Shown here: piece by piece, positions 25,301 to 40,300 of the stretch
Numbering within the stretch: position 1 is the stretch's first letter
How the letters are laid out: each line of letters begins with the position of its first letter
Assembly (NCBI RefSeq): GCF_001949145.1
Contig: NW_019091410.1
Coordinates: forward strand, 1,349,533-1,412,302
Direction of reading: 5' to 3'
Source: Acanthaster planci
Lineage: Eukaryota > Echinodermata > Asteroidea > Valvatida > Acanthasteridae
Length of the DNA: 62,770 nt
The notes under the pieces: model-generated
Seen by the model: only the letters and a program-made list of their open reading frames with translations
What the model was told of the DNA's origin: nothing
Databases searched by the model: none
Program-made: the position numbers and the translations under genes

Positions 25301-28300
25301 ATGCTTTTTACGTACACTAACACTATCTTCCTCTGAGGAGCTCCAGCCAGACGACTAGAGCTTGTCTGCTTTTTATTTAAACTTGTGTCAAAAATAGCCT
25401 AAGGAAAGAACAGTCTGCCATTCAACTAACCAAGCCTGCAACTGGATGATTAATAAATTGAAAAGACCAAACGATAATCTTCAATGCACCAATACAGGCT
25501 TATAACCTTGAACATCGGTTGCCTGGAATTTGATATCGCATCTTCCTGTTCACCAGTGTTGACAGTTTAACCTTGTAAGGTTCAAGCTTGCCAGGAAAAT
25601 GAAGAGCTTTCAACGAGGACAATTTTAGAGAGTGATGCATCAAAAACATTTATCTGTGTGCCTGTGCATTATTTTAAGGAAAGAAAGTGCACAAAATGAA
25701 AAACTAGATGGATTGAGGACAAGAATGTGAAAGACGATTAAAGATTCCTCACCTCTGAGTAAGAACCCTCGCCCAAGATCTTGCCAAACTTGAAATCTTG
25801 CCGCTGCTTCTTCCTTGGGGCTGTCGTGGCTGACTGCCCTGACTGGTTCATGTCTTTGGCCCCGGGTGTCCCTGCTGAGGGCCGGCTCTGCAGGTACTCG
25901 GAGCTCGTGGAAGGGAGGGAGGACGAGGTGGGAGTGGCGGCGGCGGGCGAGGAGGAGGGCGACGCCGAGTCTCGCTGGCAACTGGTCCCCGCCGAGACGG
26001 TCCGGCTGGCTGGCGGCTTGATGCATTGTGACTGTGAGCGCCCGTTGGTTGCTGACTGGTCACGTGACTCGCCCTCGCCACCTCTCATTGGCTTCCTCGC
26101 TTGCTCCTTAGACTGTCAAAAAAAGAAGTACTCTGGAGTCTGAGCACGGTACTCATAACCAAACAAGCCCACTGCGCGATTATGTTAAGAAGTGTGAAGG
26201 CCGAAGGCAGCCATACAACACTCCGGAGGATACAAAGAACTTAATATTCCCCTGGAGCCCAGGCAAAACAGCCCGAAATGACACAAACAAGAACATTCCA
26301 AAAACACACATGGAAATGTCAATTACACAATTGCGGAAAATAACAGACCTAGATGCCACTCAGCACACAAATATTTATTTCTCAGACCTGAAGTTTGTCA
26401 CCACCTCTTCATGGCTTTAAATAGCCGCTAAGCCTTTCAAATTTGATATCAGTGGAGATATAGAATTACACGCGTGTATAAAGACTACATGTACAGTGTA
26501 TGTACGAGTAAATCTAATTCTGGCGGTTACTTTAGACCTTGAAAAACATTGTCAGAGGCACCTGGAAATGTTTGAGCAAATTACATGTACATTGTAGACT
26601 GAGTGAAAATATATGTGATTAAATGTACATGAACGCCAAACACATGGCTGCTTGAACCTGGAAGCAGATACATGTAACTTGTACTGTACCAATAAGATAA
26701 TGTCTTGAGACGATGGGCCAATGGACCCTGCCTACATGTACATGTAACTACAGGAAATTCACCTAATAATCGACTTCATGTTACACAATCAGATACATGG
26801 AATTGGAGTGAATATATCGACAAAAAGTGCCCTAAATACACATTATGTACATGCACGAGTACAAAATCCATGCATGTATCAACCCTCTTGGCGAGCTGTT
26901 AATTTAAACAACTTAATTCCGGAGGTATGGCTTCAGGAATTTCCATGTACCCTGTAGAAGACACGGCCATGTGGTTAGAGGCGAACCACAGACCCTGTGT
27001 TCAGAGCCATATTCAGTTGGGAATACTGCACAACAGCTGCTGCATTGTAAGATTACAGGTGAAACGTTAAGGTATACAGGTGTACACGTACATGTATATC
27101 TAATGTAGTCACTTTTGCAAATGGCTTAGTCACAAGGGATACTGTACAAGTTTACAGTGTACAGTCCACCTGCGTTCCCATCACACATTTTTTTTTGTAA
27201 AAACAACCGCAGCCGAGTAAAAATAAAATGGATCAGATTGCCTGGTGAGTTGATGCCCCTGCTATGGTAGTTAGCCTACAGTCATTGAATTGGCTGAAAA
27301 ATGGTCTCGGAAACTTTGGCCGTGTCCGAAACGGGCTTCCAGAGCTACGGCTAGGTTTATTGTCTGCGCGTCTCCATGCATTTCCAATGGAGTGAATACC
27401 AAGACCTAGCTCTAGACAAGAGATTCAGGTGCAGCCTTTGTGCAGAGCTGAGGTAGTTTTACAGAGCCCCAATTAATCCAATGGGATTTGTCCCAGCACC
27501 ATGTTGCAGAACTACTGTAAACAAAACTGTAAAGTGTCTCGTGCAAAGAATGGTTCCCTGACCCCTCTGTGTGTACAGTGCCTACATGTACATGTATACA
27601 ATGTACGTGCATCCACACATACATGTATTGTTATTATGCGACCCACTCTGCGAAAATAATTAAGCCGCCAGAGCCACTTTGGGAGTTTTTATTTGTATTG
27701 GAAAGAACAAATTGAGGTTTTTGTTTTGATGTACCACTCAGTTTGGAATCCTGATGAAAGTGGTTACTCCGTGGTGAAAATGCAGTGGGTTCCTATTAAT
27801 CTGCACTGTGCAAAATTATACTAAAGGACTTTTTACCGGTACCCCAAAGTGGCTCTGGCGACTTAAGACTCATTTTCACAGAGTGGGTCACAGGTTTTGG
27901 TGGCGTGGCATCATGCACCTTTCCATAAAAGCAGTTGCCGCTTCTTTTATTGAAACGGTCAGAAACACGAGCGGGTTTTGTGTCAGTAAAACCGGTTTTT
28001 GGTTGCGATGACGACACTGAGGAAATGCCGGCTGTGTTATGCCACCACTCAAGTGGCATGGCAGCCGACATTAAAGACACTAGACCGTGTTACATTTGTC
28101 CAGTCTGAGGACGTCCACAGGCGGACTTACACATGTACATGTACCTAGAGTGAGCATTCATTTGTTTTTGTGCAGTTAAGAAAACTTGGTGAAATACTCA
28201 TTTCTCTGGAACTGGGCACACTATTTTCAACCCGATTTTTGTAAAAATGTTTCCTTGACTGTTTCTCTTTTACTTCAAATAACTCTAACCCAAGAACGCC

Positions 28301-31300
28301 TCCAAACTTCTTTTTCAGAGAAAGGGAAATGTCCCTGTGGACATGGGTACGTCCACAGAACGTCTTCCCTTCCTGCATCGTGTGGACATTTTTGTTCACT
28401 AGTCCAAACTACAACTGTTGGTAGGTAAGGTACACGTACATACACGTACATGCTGACATGTTGACAATGATGAATCTGAACAGTTGAATACCGCACTGCC
28501 CAATTTAACCACCATCTACCAAGAACATGCATGACCTCGGAGGCATCAAGAAAATGCTGAACCATGTGTTGTCATGTGAGCTACATGTAAATGTTTTCAA
28601 GTCTGTGTACGGTATATTTATGGGGGGTGGGAGATGGGAACAGTTTTTTTTTTCAAGTGTGTACATGTAGATAATTGCGCACAACCTGTCCACATTACGC
28701 CAACTGATGAAAAACTTCCTCGTGTTTTGATCCCGACAAAGGGGGAAGGATCCTCTAAATCATCCACTGATTGAAAAAAAATAAATTCTCAGAGCAGGGT
28801 AGGGATTGTTTTCCAGCTTTTGTCTCGGGCGATTTTTTTTGGGGGGGTCCAGACTTAAGGAGGAAAAAATTCATTAAACAGACAGTGGGGTCGCAAGAAA
28901 ACAATACCTGGAAGTGATCCGTTAATGAAGCGATTTAAACAAAATATGAACCACAACACTGAGCGTGTCCAAAACATCAATTTACCTTTACTTCCAGTTC
29001 ATTTTTTTCATTATCTCTGGTGGCTGTCTTGGGAACAAACCTCGCGTGAGAAAATACGGCCTAGTTTCTAAAACAGGGATGCATGGATCTCTCCAATTAA
29101 CACGGCAAGATACCAGAAGATGCAATAAAACATTCACCCCCAACCCTCCCTAATCCTATGAAATCCAACAGGTTTTTGAGGACTCAAGAGGACTGATAAA
29201 GGACTATCTACAAAATGGACATGTAAGGTATCTCCTCGTACACACATCATTGGTATTAGATAGGTGTACACTGTACATACTGTACATGTACATGGAAATG
29301 TGAGCATACAGTACCTGTATGCCCCATACATGTACTACATGAACAAGAGTTTACTTGATACCCAAGCTAAAATACAATTTGTCCAATATCCAGGCTGAAA
29401 GATTTGGAAGAAATCAAACAAATTCTTGGTAAAACACTTCTAGTATCGCACAGTGCACGACCAGGGAAATCTGTGGTGGCATGAGAGTTTATTCTTGAGG
29501 ATGAACTGAAGTCCTTGAAATATGATCCATGTTTTAATACTCACTAGTAGGGTCTCTTTGAGTGGAAAAAGCCTCTGAGAGTTTGAGGCTAATGGTCACT
29601 CCTTGTCGTTTCATAATTCAAACTGCAATTACATGTATCAAGGAAATAGTGCTTCCATCATTTCAAAAACGGCATAGACGGAGCAGATGGAAGATTTGAC
29701 CCACAGCATTTTGCGGGTGCTACTGATGCCGAGTATTTGCCAAAGATTTTCGTTCCGCTGCCAAGAACACAGTATAGCAGTTTTCCTGTTGCTAGGAAGC
29801 TGCAGCGAGCATAATAGTCCCACTGGGACGGTTGAAAATTGACAATGTTCTTTCCCCGTAGGGACTCGTCCAATTCCATGAGCTACTTCGGGATTGCTTA
29901 GAAAGAATATCCTGCTCCAAGGGGTAAGATCCATCAGCCTTTTTTTTTTTTAAAGCCTTCCCCAGCAACTGCCTCTGATGGTGAAACCTTAAAAGTTTGA
30001 GTAGTCAACTGGAGGGCCACGACTGACAGCGAAAAAAACATCCCTCACGGGTCGCTGGTGGTGTGGGGGAAGTTTTTGATGTCATTGTTTTTCACCAGGT
30101 GTATTTGGAATCAAGGAAACGGATCGTTAGCTATTTGGCCGGGGGCTTAATTGACGCAAATTTGTTACTTCTCCATAATTTGATCCTGTTTTCCACAGAG
30201 TGGTCACCATTTCGCTGGCACCAGCAGGTACTGTCCTTGGACTAAGGGGGGAGTGGGTAACCCCATATGGCAAAACAAATTTGGGTACTTTGGTACTGTC
30301 AATAGACAAACAACTCTACCTGATGTACATGTACATGTACATTGTACATGTATATCGAGATACAAAAAACAGCTGCTTACATTAAAAAACACCGAATGGC
30401 AGGAGCTGGTCGATACAGTAGGTCTTGTGTTGCGCCCCCACAGTCAACCTGACTACATGATGTAGTCTACTGGACAGAGGAGGCGGAACACAGACCTATG
30501 TTTGATACAACTTTGAGCAAATGCACAAGATGTGTAGGCGTGCACATGCACCTTTGGAACGAGCTTACCATTCTACGAGCACCTGTCTAGTGCAGAACTG
30601 TGCATGTGCACGATCAAAGCAAAGCTCTGCAAAGTCTGTAAATGCGGGTACATACATCTTCCCGTTACATGTACCGTAGTTTGCTGCAAGCAAAAATGGA
30701 CGTGCAAATTAAAGTAAACATTGGGAAAGCAGTGCTTACACATGAGAAATGGTACTACAGCACATGTACAGTGTACATATTTGTGATCAAACATTGCGGC
30801 ATAACAGCAGAATTTGTGGTATTTGCAGGTGTAAGCGTGTGTTTTGAATTGACAATGAGCAATTCTTGCCACAGGGGCCATAGCAGAACATGTACAAGTA
30901 TACGTGTACTGAACAGTGAGTTAGTAAACATGTAGGCCTACATGTCACGCATACGTGTACAAATACACTGCGCGTCCATCATAATTTGCTGTAGCGCCAA
31001 TCTACGGTGGGCAGGTGCCAACACTACCGTAGATACGGTAATTACCCTCGTTTAACTGGACGTGCTACCCGCAGTCATCCCGAGGACCTGGCGAGTAGCG
31101 CTGTAAACAACAGAGTTCGGTGTAAGAGCTCGCCGGCCACAGAATTTAATTAGTCTGTCCTCTACCTCGTGGAATCGCGCCACAATTAGATTGGGCCTTT
31201 AAATAAGGCTTGATTAATCTTTCAGGTGACAGTAAATCGGTTATGTTATTTACCTCTCTCAGCTGTGTTGACCACAAGTTTAAAGTCCTTTTCATACAAA

Positions 31301-34300
31301 GTTAGTCTTGCAGTTTGTTTTAAGCTTGTTTTCTCAAAGGGTGTTTTGGGGTGAGACATGTACATGTACATGTACAAGAGTGTGCATGCCAACCAGCTCA
31401 CACTGCTAGCCTTATACAATTGTAACATGTACTAGTACAAGTACATTGCCAAAAAGACTATACAAACTGCTTGACCTGGTTAGCTCACCTCCTTTCAGGT
31501 CAACTAATAGGCTCCATTCAACTTAACAGGTTCCATGCAGGTTAACTAACCTCCTTTAGATTAACAAACCTGCTTTCACGTTAACTTACTTCCTTTAAGG
31601 TTAACTAACAGGTTCCATTCAGGTTAACAGGTTCCATGCAGGTTGACTAACCTCCTTTCAGGTTAACTGACGTCCTTTCAGGTGAACTAATGTCCTTTCA
31701 GGTGAACTAACGTCCTTTCAGCTTAACTAACGTCCTTTCAGCTTAACTAACAGGCTCCATTCCGGTTAACAAACCTCCTTTCAAGTTAACTAACCTCCTT
31801 TCAGGTTAACTAACCTCCTTAGATTTACACCTTAGCAATATGGGGTGTATATTCATATGTAAGGGTACACTTATCACCATCATTGTTCATGTTGTCTGGA
31901 GTGATTTTATTGTGTTAGCACCCTTCTCATTACAGGAATCATCCAGTTTCTTTTCCAATCATTTTTATGAGCCCACAAAACGTACCCTTTTCTTTCAACC
32001 ACCTCACCAACAGAGAAAATACACAGGAAAATGATGATGCCCAGTTCCATTGACACATGTACATGTAGCTACATGTACTCAAAAGTGCACACAGGTTGGT
32101 AAGCCCAGATTTTTATTCATTGGATTACGAACACGAAGGTAAGGGGACTGAAAATAAAATAAAATAAAACTCTAAAGTTCCATTCTTCCCCAACAATCAA
32201 CTTGTCCAGGGTCAGAGGAGAAAAAAATAATTCAGTCCAATTTTTTTTCAAAACACTTAAAAAAAGGGCGGGAAAATTAATGTCAATTTTGTCCTTTGTT
32301 TTTCTAAAATTGCAATATTCGGCGGTTTGTAATCCTACAAATAAAACATGTTGGCCTGAGCCCTGTGGCATAAAAATACCCGGTAAGTGTACAACAGACC
32401 CCAGTCCTCAGACAGGTGAAGGACAACATGAGAGCTGTCAAGGCTAATCACAGGACATGTTTGTCACCAATGTGGTGTAGTAGCTGACAACATGTTTATG
32501 TAAATACCAGCTACATGTACATCCAATTTCTACACACAAATTGTCCGTCATGTACATTTACAGCAATTAGCCATGCGTGTTTGCCTGCATAATAATAGCG
32601 ACAATGTGTTCTATTTCACTGAGCTGAGGAGAAAAACAAGTCAAGTTAACAATCCCGGCAACTTGCAGACAGCTACATGTAGTGCTCAATTTACAGCATT
32701 AGTTCCTGAGTGTAGCTTGTTTTGAAATAGCGTGTCATATACCAACTCCTACCTGTGTACACGGTAGGCAGAATGGTAAACGGAACTACAATGATTGAAT
32801 CATGCCCTCTGAGAATTTCACGTAATTCCAATAACATCCAGATCACTCAACTGTCGAAATGTTTGGCGTAAACATCAGGTTCCCCCGGATTAAAGACACA
32901 CACTGAGAAAATCTCTTGAAAGTTGAGTTCCAGCCGTATGTGGGTACAGCACCAATGTGTTTAGCACCAGTGCCGTGCTCTGAGCACGCACAGTTGGCGC
33001 AAGAACAGTGCACCTATCAGGCTGCAATGAAAAAAAACTTGAGCATTTTACAAACCATCAGGATATCAGTCAAGACTAAGATTCACTGCCTGAACACTGT
33101 ACAACAAGTGAACTGTTAACAATATTAATAACAATTTATTCATTTATAAAGCACAAATTTCGTACAGTATGTTCAAATGCACTGTACAATGAAGACATTA
33201 AGTGTGGAATAATGAATACATTTAAATATGGTTGAGCCGATGGCATACAAGGGCGCCTCGGGCAGCCGCCAAACGATCCACATTCACCAACATCAGTAAA
33301 GGGGAGACAGTAAGAAGCAGTTACAATTTTTAGAGGTGGGAGGAAAACCCCAGAGGAACAGACTGTGTAAAACCCATGGAGTCAGGCAGGGACTGAAAAC
33401 CCAATCCACTTATGGACCGGGCCGGGAATCCAACCCGGGACCACAGAGGTGGAAGGCGAGGAAAGAACTACTGGTACCTTGCCAACCCGACTTCCCAAGG
33501 GCATACATGTACAGTACACTTGTGAGTATTCAAGTGTACAGCTCTTTCCTCCACAGACATGCACACTTGCTACACTGTACCAGTGAACGGTCAAATTTAG
33601 ACAAGGTCAGCATCTGCAGAAAATTAGACAACCGAGCAAACAAAACAAACAGCATTTTATAGGATCGGACAGCCCAAACCATTTTTTTTAATGACTTCTG
33701 AAAAAAACAACGACCAACAGATGTTTATCGTCATAAACAAAACTCCAAATGGCATTGAAATTTTGTTGGGTAACACTATTTGTAAGAACCAGGGTTTCCC
33801 CTGCCTATTAAAGGGTGAGGCGGCCCACCTCACTGATTTAAGTGACCACCTCAAGCTTTTCAGTTGGGCTTAGCCACCTCGCACTTAAAATAGACAAAGA
33901 TGTGAAAAAAAAGCAAAATAACTTGGATAGTTTGAAACCAATCAATTTGAAATTGTTCAGAGTGGGAAAAGAGGGAGACAAAATAAAAGACCGATTTATT
34001 TCAGAGGGGAAATTTGGAATAAATGTCCTATCACACTACATATATACAATTTATTTTAGGCCTTTTTGAAAGCTCTCGCTTTTGTTTTAGGCACTAGAAT
34101 TTGGGCAACATTCATCTGACCACCTCACACACATCTGTACCCCGGGGGAAACCCTGGTAAGGACATTGCTATTCAGAACAAAAGAACTTCAGTATTTAAA
34201 CAATGACACTGTATACGCAGATACTTTTTGGCCATACTTTGAATCTAACGGTTTACAGTGAAGTACTGCAATTAATGAATTCACATACTGTACATGTGTG

Positions 34301-37300
34301 TTCTTCTGAAGCATCTTGTTCATGTGCATACAGGCACCAAATGAAAAATAAACAAAAAAATCTCCCTGTATACATGCACAAATGCCCAACAAAGAAAAAT
34401 TTACATAGCAACATTTGCAAAAACAAATACAAAATGGCATTTCCATTGTAAATTCTTGCCTGTGAAAGTACATGTAAATCTCATTCATTTCCTTGACAAA
34501 CATGGAAGAAAATCTCATACAGCTGCAAATTCTCCTGTGGAAAATACTCGAGGAGTCTGTAAATTTGTTAAGACAAACAACCCAGCTGACAAAGCACCAT
34601 GATGCATCTAGTACCTTCTTTGTTTTACTGGTCCACCTCCTTAGAGCCACAGCCAACATCCTGGCAAACCTCAACACGGCAAGTCGACTCTTCTTGCTGT
34701 TGGCGCTGCTACAAAGTCCGTTGTTTACGGCTGCAAGCTCTGAGTGACCACACAAACAGCTGGGGGAGCCAGTGCAGACCAGCTGGGCGCTGGGGCTTTG
34801 CGGGGCGCCGGCAGGCTCAACGGCTCTTTGCAGGCTGTCAACGGAGCTCATGGAGTCATGAATCACAGCCCAGAGAAAAAAATATTGTAACTGGGTTCCC
34901 AATTTTCCCTTGATAGGTACCACCCTCCAGACGAAAAAAAAAAAAGAAAAAATTCAGTCACCCTTCTGTTCCAGACCTCCAATAGGCTCCAGCTGATCAG
35001 CGAATGATATACAGTGTTGAGTCAGCTCCACATGCACTACGAATGTGAGCCGAGGCGGGCTTGTTTACAACAAAATCGAGCTGCAATCTCATTGGGAAGA
35101 TCCATTATTCCGGAAGGGGGGAAGGATGTACTTCAGTGCTGGGATTTCTCATGTGGGTGGCTGTTTCACAACAGTTTTGTTTCTGTGATTATCGAATGTC
35201 GATTGGGAGAAAAAAATGCAGAGGCATACTGTACATTGTACACGTACCAACCGGGAGGTGTACGAGTACATGTTGTGCGAGTACATCTGGGTCCTGCACC
35301 ATCAGGCTTGGGGGGCCTAGGTGTCCCTATTACTGCATAATGGAGCGCAGGTGACTGTTTTCATAACAGCACTGTTATTTTGCCAGTGAGGTTAAGAAAT
35401 ATGATGAAATTTCTCCTCAATACACGCCGCCCCGTAATCAAAACATGTTATGTACGGCACATGCTGAGATAATGGGTATCACATGGAAAAATATGGACAT
35501 TGAGCTCGGGTTCAATATTTTCCAGGTAAATTCTTTTGTGCTTTTTACTTTTAAGGTTCAAGAACAAGGACAGTAGCTGTACATGTACAAACCTGTATAG
35601 GTAAAGTACATGTACATGTGTGTGCATGTGTGTACATGTGTACAATAATATGCATGCTATCAATATTTTGTACTAATAATGGCATTTGACAGATCAAGAG
35701 GTCTCAGAGGAGGTCTGGATTCATATTTTGCGCAACTTACAATGTACTCTTCCTTCTGATTTCTATTATAAGAAATTATTCTATTATAAGAAATTACTCA
35801 TACATGAATGAGCGACATTTCTTGTTGGCTATATGCACATGCATATCAAAATTTCCAGGCTTTTCCTGATGCATGAGGGCTCTCTACCGAGATGCTATTG
35901 CAACAGGACACCGTTCATTACAAGGAGTTTCCTGAACCCAAAATTTGCTACACCGAAAATATTTTTGAAAATCATTTCACTTTGTTTTACTGGCCTACCA
36001 TCCCACACTTCAAGAACAAAACACCAATGACAAGAAAATTTAAGGCAGCAAACAAACTTTTGGTGCTGGAATGACTGCAATTTCTTCCTGGAATGACATC
36101 ATACTTTTGCTCATGAATACGCCAATCTATACAATCAGCATAAAACAAAAATGCTTGAAAGTTCTCCTTCAAATGGCAAAACGATAATTGAAAATAGGGG
36201 TGAATGGAACACAGTTGTGTATATTCAAGGATTTCATATAGAATTACGGTACATGCATGTACTTGTACATGCACACTTCACAGACCCTTTAAAAACAAAT
36301 GAAGGTATCCCGGACCTGCAAAGAACCCGGCGGGCCCCGGGCCCTTAAACTGCAATGTACACGGTCCGACCCTGCAGGGCACCAGCAACACTGCATGTCT
36401 GGGGGATCATTGGCGCTTCTCCCACTACTGCCTCCATGCTTGACCGAGACCACTTTTATTGTCTTTTCTGTCGCTAGTCGTCTCGTCTTTTTGCCTTTTT
36501 GTTGTCTGCAAGCTCTCACGCATCCTTGTTACCACTGTCTGAGTTTAAGTTGCTTCTCTAACGTATTATGCTTTCCCGTATTAGGTAATGGCATAAAGGG
36601 CACCAGACTGCCGTATACGCGATTTAACCTATAACAAGGTACATTTAGGTAGATAGTCAGGGCATTTATTTGAAGATAACTAGAAAGTGTAGTGATACGG
36701 AAGATTATTGAACTCACGTGGTGATGATGTCATGGGAAGACAAGTCACGTGACATTAAGGGTCCATTGTTTCAAGCCCTGTATCACCAAAAGTAGTGTAC
36801 ATATTCCGTCAATTTGAAACTTGGCAGATAACAAGACAAGGAAGTGTTCTTGACGAAAATTTACTTGATGTGATGACGGTCATAGATGAGGAGTCACATT
36901 ACATTACACATGCACTCTTTACAGCATGTTATTTCCTGAAGTGCATACATGTACCTGATTGGGTTGAAACCTTGGACTCAAATGGTCAAGATGATATGAT
37001 TACGTCATCAGGTGCAGTAAATTGGTTGTTCAAATTAACAAAGGAATGCAAAAAAGCCCTCTATTCTGTTGGCCAACGGACAGATGAGCTCTGGTTACGT
37101 GTACTTCAAGCAACAGCATACCACTCAGAGAACATTTATTGAGCACAGTCCCTCTCTTTACATGTATTTTCAGGTTTCCCATTAAATTACAGAACAATAC
37201 ATGAACACACCGATGATGTTAACACATGTGAGGCAGCACATGTGCCGCTGAGTAACGCTACAGTATCACATCCTCTCAGAGTACCGCCGAATGGAATAGC

Positions 37301-40300
37301 TTTGTTTTTTCCCTCAACTGAGCTTCAGTGGGACAATGAGTCAGCCTCACTCAAGCAGTGCCCAGAAAATTCACAACCAAACAAGATCGAGTTGCAACCA
37401 CAAACTTTCACACACACAGTCATACCATGTACATGTACAGTCTTGGGTGTAAGATACTGACAAGTCCTCAGTGGGGCGATGTTTCAGCAGTGGGTGCGCG
37501 CCGGTCATTGCACTATACAATGACTCACCAAAGGGAACACTCTCTACACACAGAGCCAGTTGGTGTACATGTACATGTACATGTATGTGTGAGCAGTACC
37601 ACTGGGCATGAAACGCCCTCTCAGGGTGGTACATGTAGGTTTGTGAACCAAATAAAATGCCATGTCTTGGAACCATGACTAGTACAAACATGTACACGTA
37701 CAGTACAGTGCACGTCCATGTACATGTACTGGGTACACAGTCAAATTCCATTAATACAAGCATTGTTAATACAAGATTCTGCTTATAGCAAGAACATTTT
37801 GAGGTCCCAATCCTTTGTTTTTCATTGGTTTCATTTCTGATAATACAAGGTTCCTGTTATAACGAGGTTATTTGCCAAGTCCGAAAGACCTCTTATTAGC
37901 AAGGTTCAACTGTAATTCCTTAACAAACGTGTACATGTGCATGCATGTAAGTGTGTACATGTACATGTACATGTATGTAAGTGCCATGTGGGAAAATTGT
38001 CACAAGAAAATACACTGTATCACATGTGTGGCATTGTATGCACAGGACATTATCATAAATAACATGTACATGTATTACTGGGGTTTTTTTTAATGTTCGG
38101 TATTACGTTGGCCTACATGTATGTGCATGTACTGATCTACAAAATGTACATACATGTACATGTATGTACTGATGTGAATACATTGTATCACCCAAGTGGT
38201 GGCTATCAATCCAAATTGGGCCTACATGTACATGTACACATTGGACCAGTCACATCTATACATGTACATGAGGGCGGATATTTGGAGATATGAGGCTACC
38301 CACATGATGAGGCACACATACATGTACATGTTCATGGGTAATTCCAGACATTAGGGGTCCAGAAGTGTGACATTTTTGTGTCCCTGTTACATCTGACCTT
38401 GGTTATTTGACATGGAAATAGAATTGATTTCGAAAGTGTTCCTATTTGTTTGGCAGGTAATAGGCATTAATCAATGTATCACTCTTGGAAATTAGAAAAC
38501 GTGTTCAGAACTTACAAAATCATATGACAGATGTGACAGGGACACATGTAAACTGGTCATGCAATAACAAATGAAATATGTACCTGTGCATGTTTTACGC
38601 ACTGTGGTTCCTGTGAAGACAAAGCGGGTCATTTCCAATGGCGCATTCATAAATACCAAATTTCAAACCCATCTGAGAGCAACAATTGTGCAGCTGGCCA
38701 ATTTCTATGAGACTGAAATGACCAGGTCTAATGACCAGGTAAACAACCTGCCTCGGGCGATATGAATGACGCAATAATTCCCCTGACAAGCCAGGAAAAA
38801 CAATCTCGATGATGAAACCCTGCATGGCCAGCAGAACAAAGCAAAACCAAACAACATAACCCGGGCTGTGGCACAAGGGGCTGGGTAAGCCATTCCAGGG
38901 GCGGACGTCAACAAGATTCGCTGCAACACTATCCCCGAAGCGGCAGATGTAATTTCACATTTGCCAGCACGCACACACACAACAACGTTCGGAAACTTCT
39001 CACTTGCAGTTGTGCTGCAGGAAAACGTCATACAATATCCCCCCTCCAACCACTTTTAGAAGAGGGACCCATTCAGGTGATGGACAGAGGGGATGGAACC
39101 TAAGAGCGTTATTTTGATGCTGTGGTGCGCACCTCAACCCTCCAATTTTATCCCAACAAACAATACCACTTGAAACTGAGCCTGGACATTTCCAAATACG
39201 ATCCCCAATGGAATAAACATCTATACAGACTGCTCACCTAATCCACGATATCCGTAGCATTAACGCACCAATTATTTTCGACAGCATTTACAAAATTTAA
39301 TAAATGTATTAATATAGTTACACTATAATTTAAAAATAACTGGTATTTAATGGTACAGGCCGTTACAAGAGCATGTAAAGATACTGTAAGCCAACTGAAT
39401 GTGATTGACTCAAATAATTCAGGTATTCGGGTTAAATTTATAAAGAATATCCATAAATACCTCAGACGGTCTCCCTTTTCAACAACGTGCAGTTTGACCG
39501 TGTATTAACATTTGATAACGCCCACTGAGAAGTGATAATGCCCGCTGCGTAAATCAAGCGCTGGCAGCTGGATACAAGACAGTTTAATCGATTCTGATTG
39601 GTCAAGAGTCTTTGTGCGTGCGGCCCCGCCAAGCGTGCGCCAAGTGGACAATTTGGAAAAGGAATATTCCATAAAATGGATGGGGGTGTTCGGGAAACTG
39701 AAAGTAAAATTCTTGAACAAAATTGCTGGAAATCCATCATAATGACTTCTTTTGACTCTCTGACTAAAAGGTATCAATGAATGGGAATAAATATCAGTCT
39801 AGAGTATTACCATATATGGGCATAGTGACCTCTCCCCACATTTTTGTCCAAATTCAACTTTAAATACTCCAGTTGGCAAAGACGACTTGTAAATACTGTC
39901 GGTACAAATGGGTTTTAGAACTTCTAACTTATGTTTGTTGTCAGGCTCTTTGCACAGCCAATCAAATTTTTGCAAGTGAAATTTTTCGTTAGTGTTTTTG
40001 TTCCATATGCTACAACGTTCAAGAAAAGCCCCCTCCCGACATTGAAACACCCACACAATCCATTCTAGGCTGCTAGAACAAGCCTCATGATTGGTCAGAT
40101 TGTGCGAGATTTGTGATGGTATAGGCCGTCCAAATACGGTAATGCTCCAGACTGAATGTGCTTGGCCGGTCTTACACTAACGTTTAAGATCGGCTCAGGA
40201 GACTGAACGCTGATAATGCCCTCACCTGCAGCTTGGGCATTAGTCGCATCCATTCTCCTCAGCTGGTCTTAACCACTTCATGCCGGGCCCATTTGATTCT

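Noticed and set aside
25640-26143. Frames on both strands over PDPK1 exon 2
   Set aside because: They are shadows of a GC-rich coding exon. Only the minus frame ending in GEGSYSE fits PDPK1.
34189-34923. 244-codon minus-strand open frame as a complete gene
   Set aside because: The second half is Cys/Phe/Met-rich low-quality sequence with no recognisable domain. Only the first 79 codons are kept, as a weak alternative-exon candidate.
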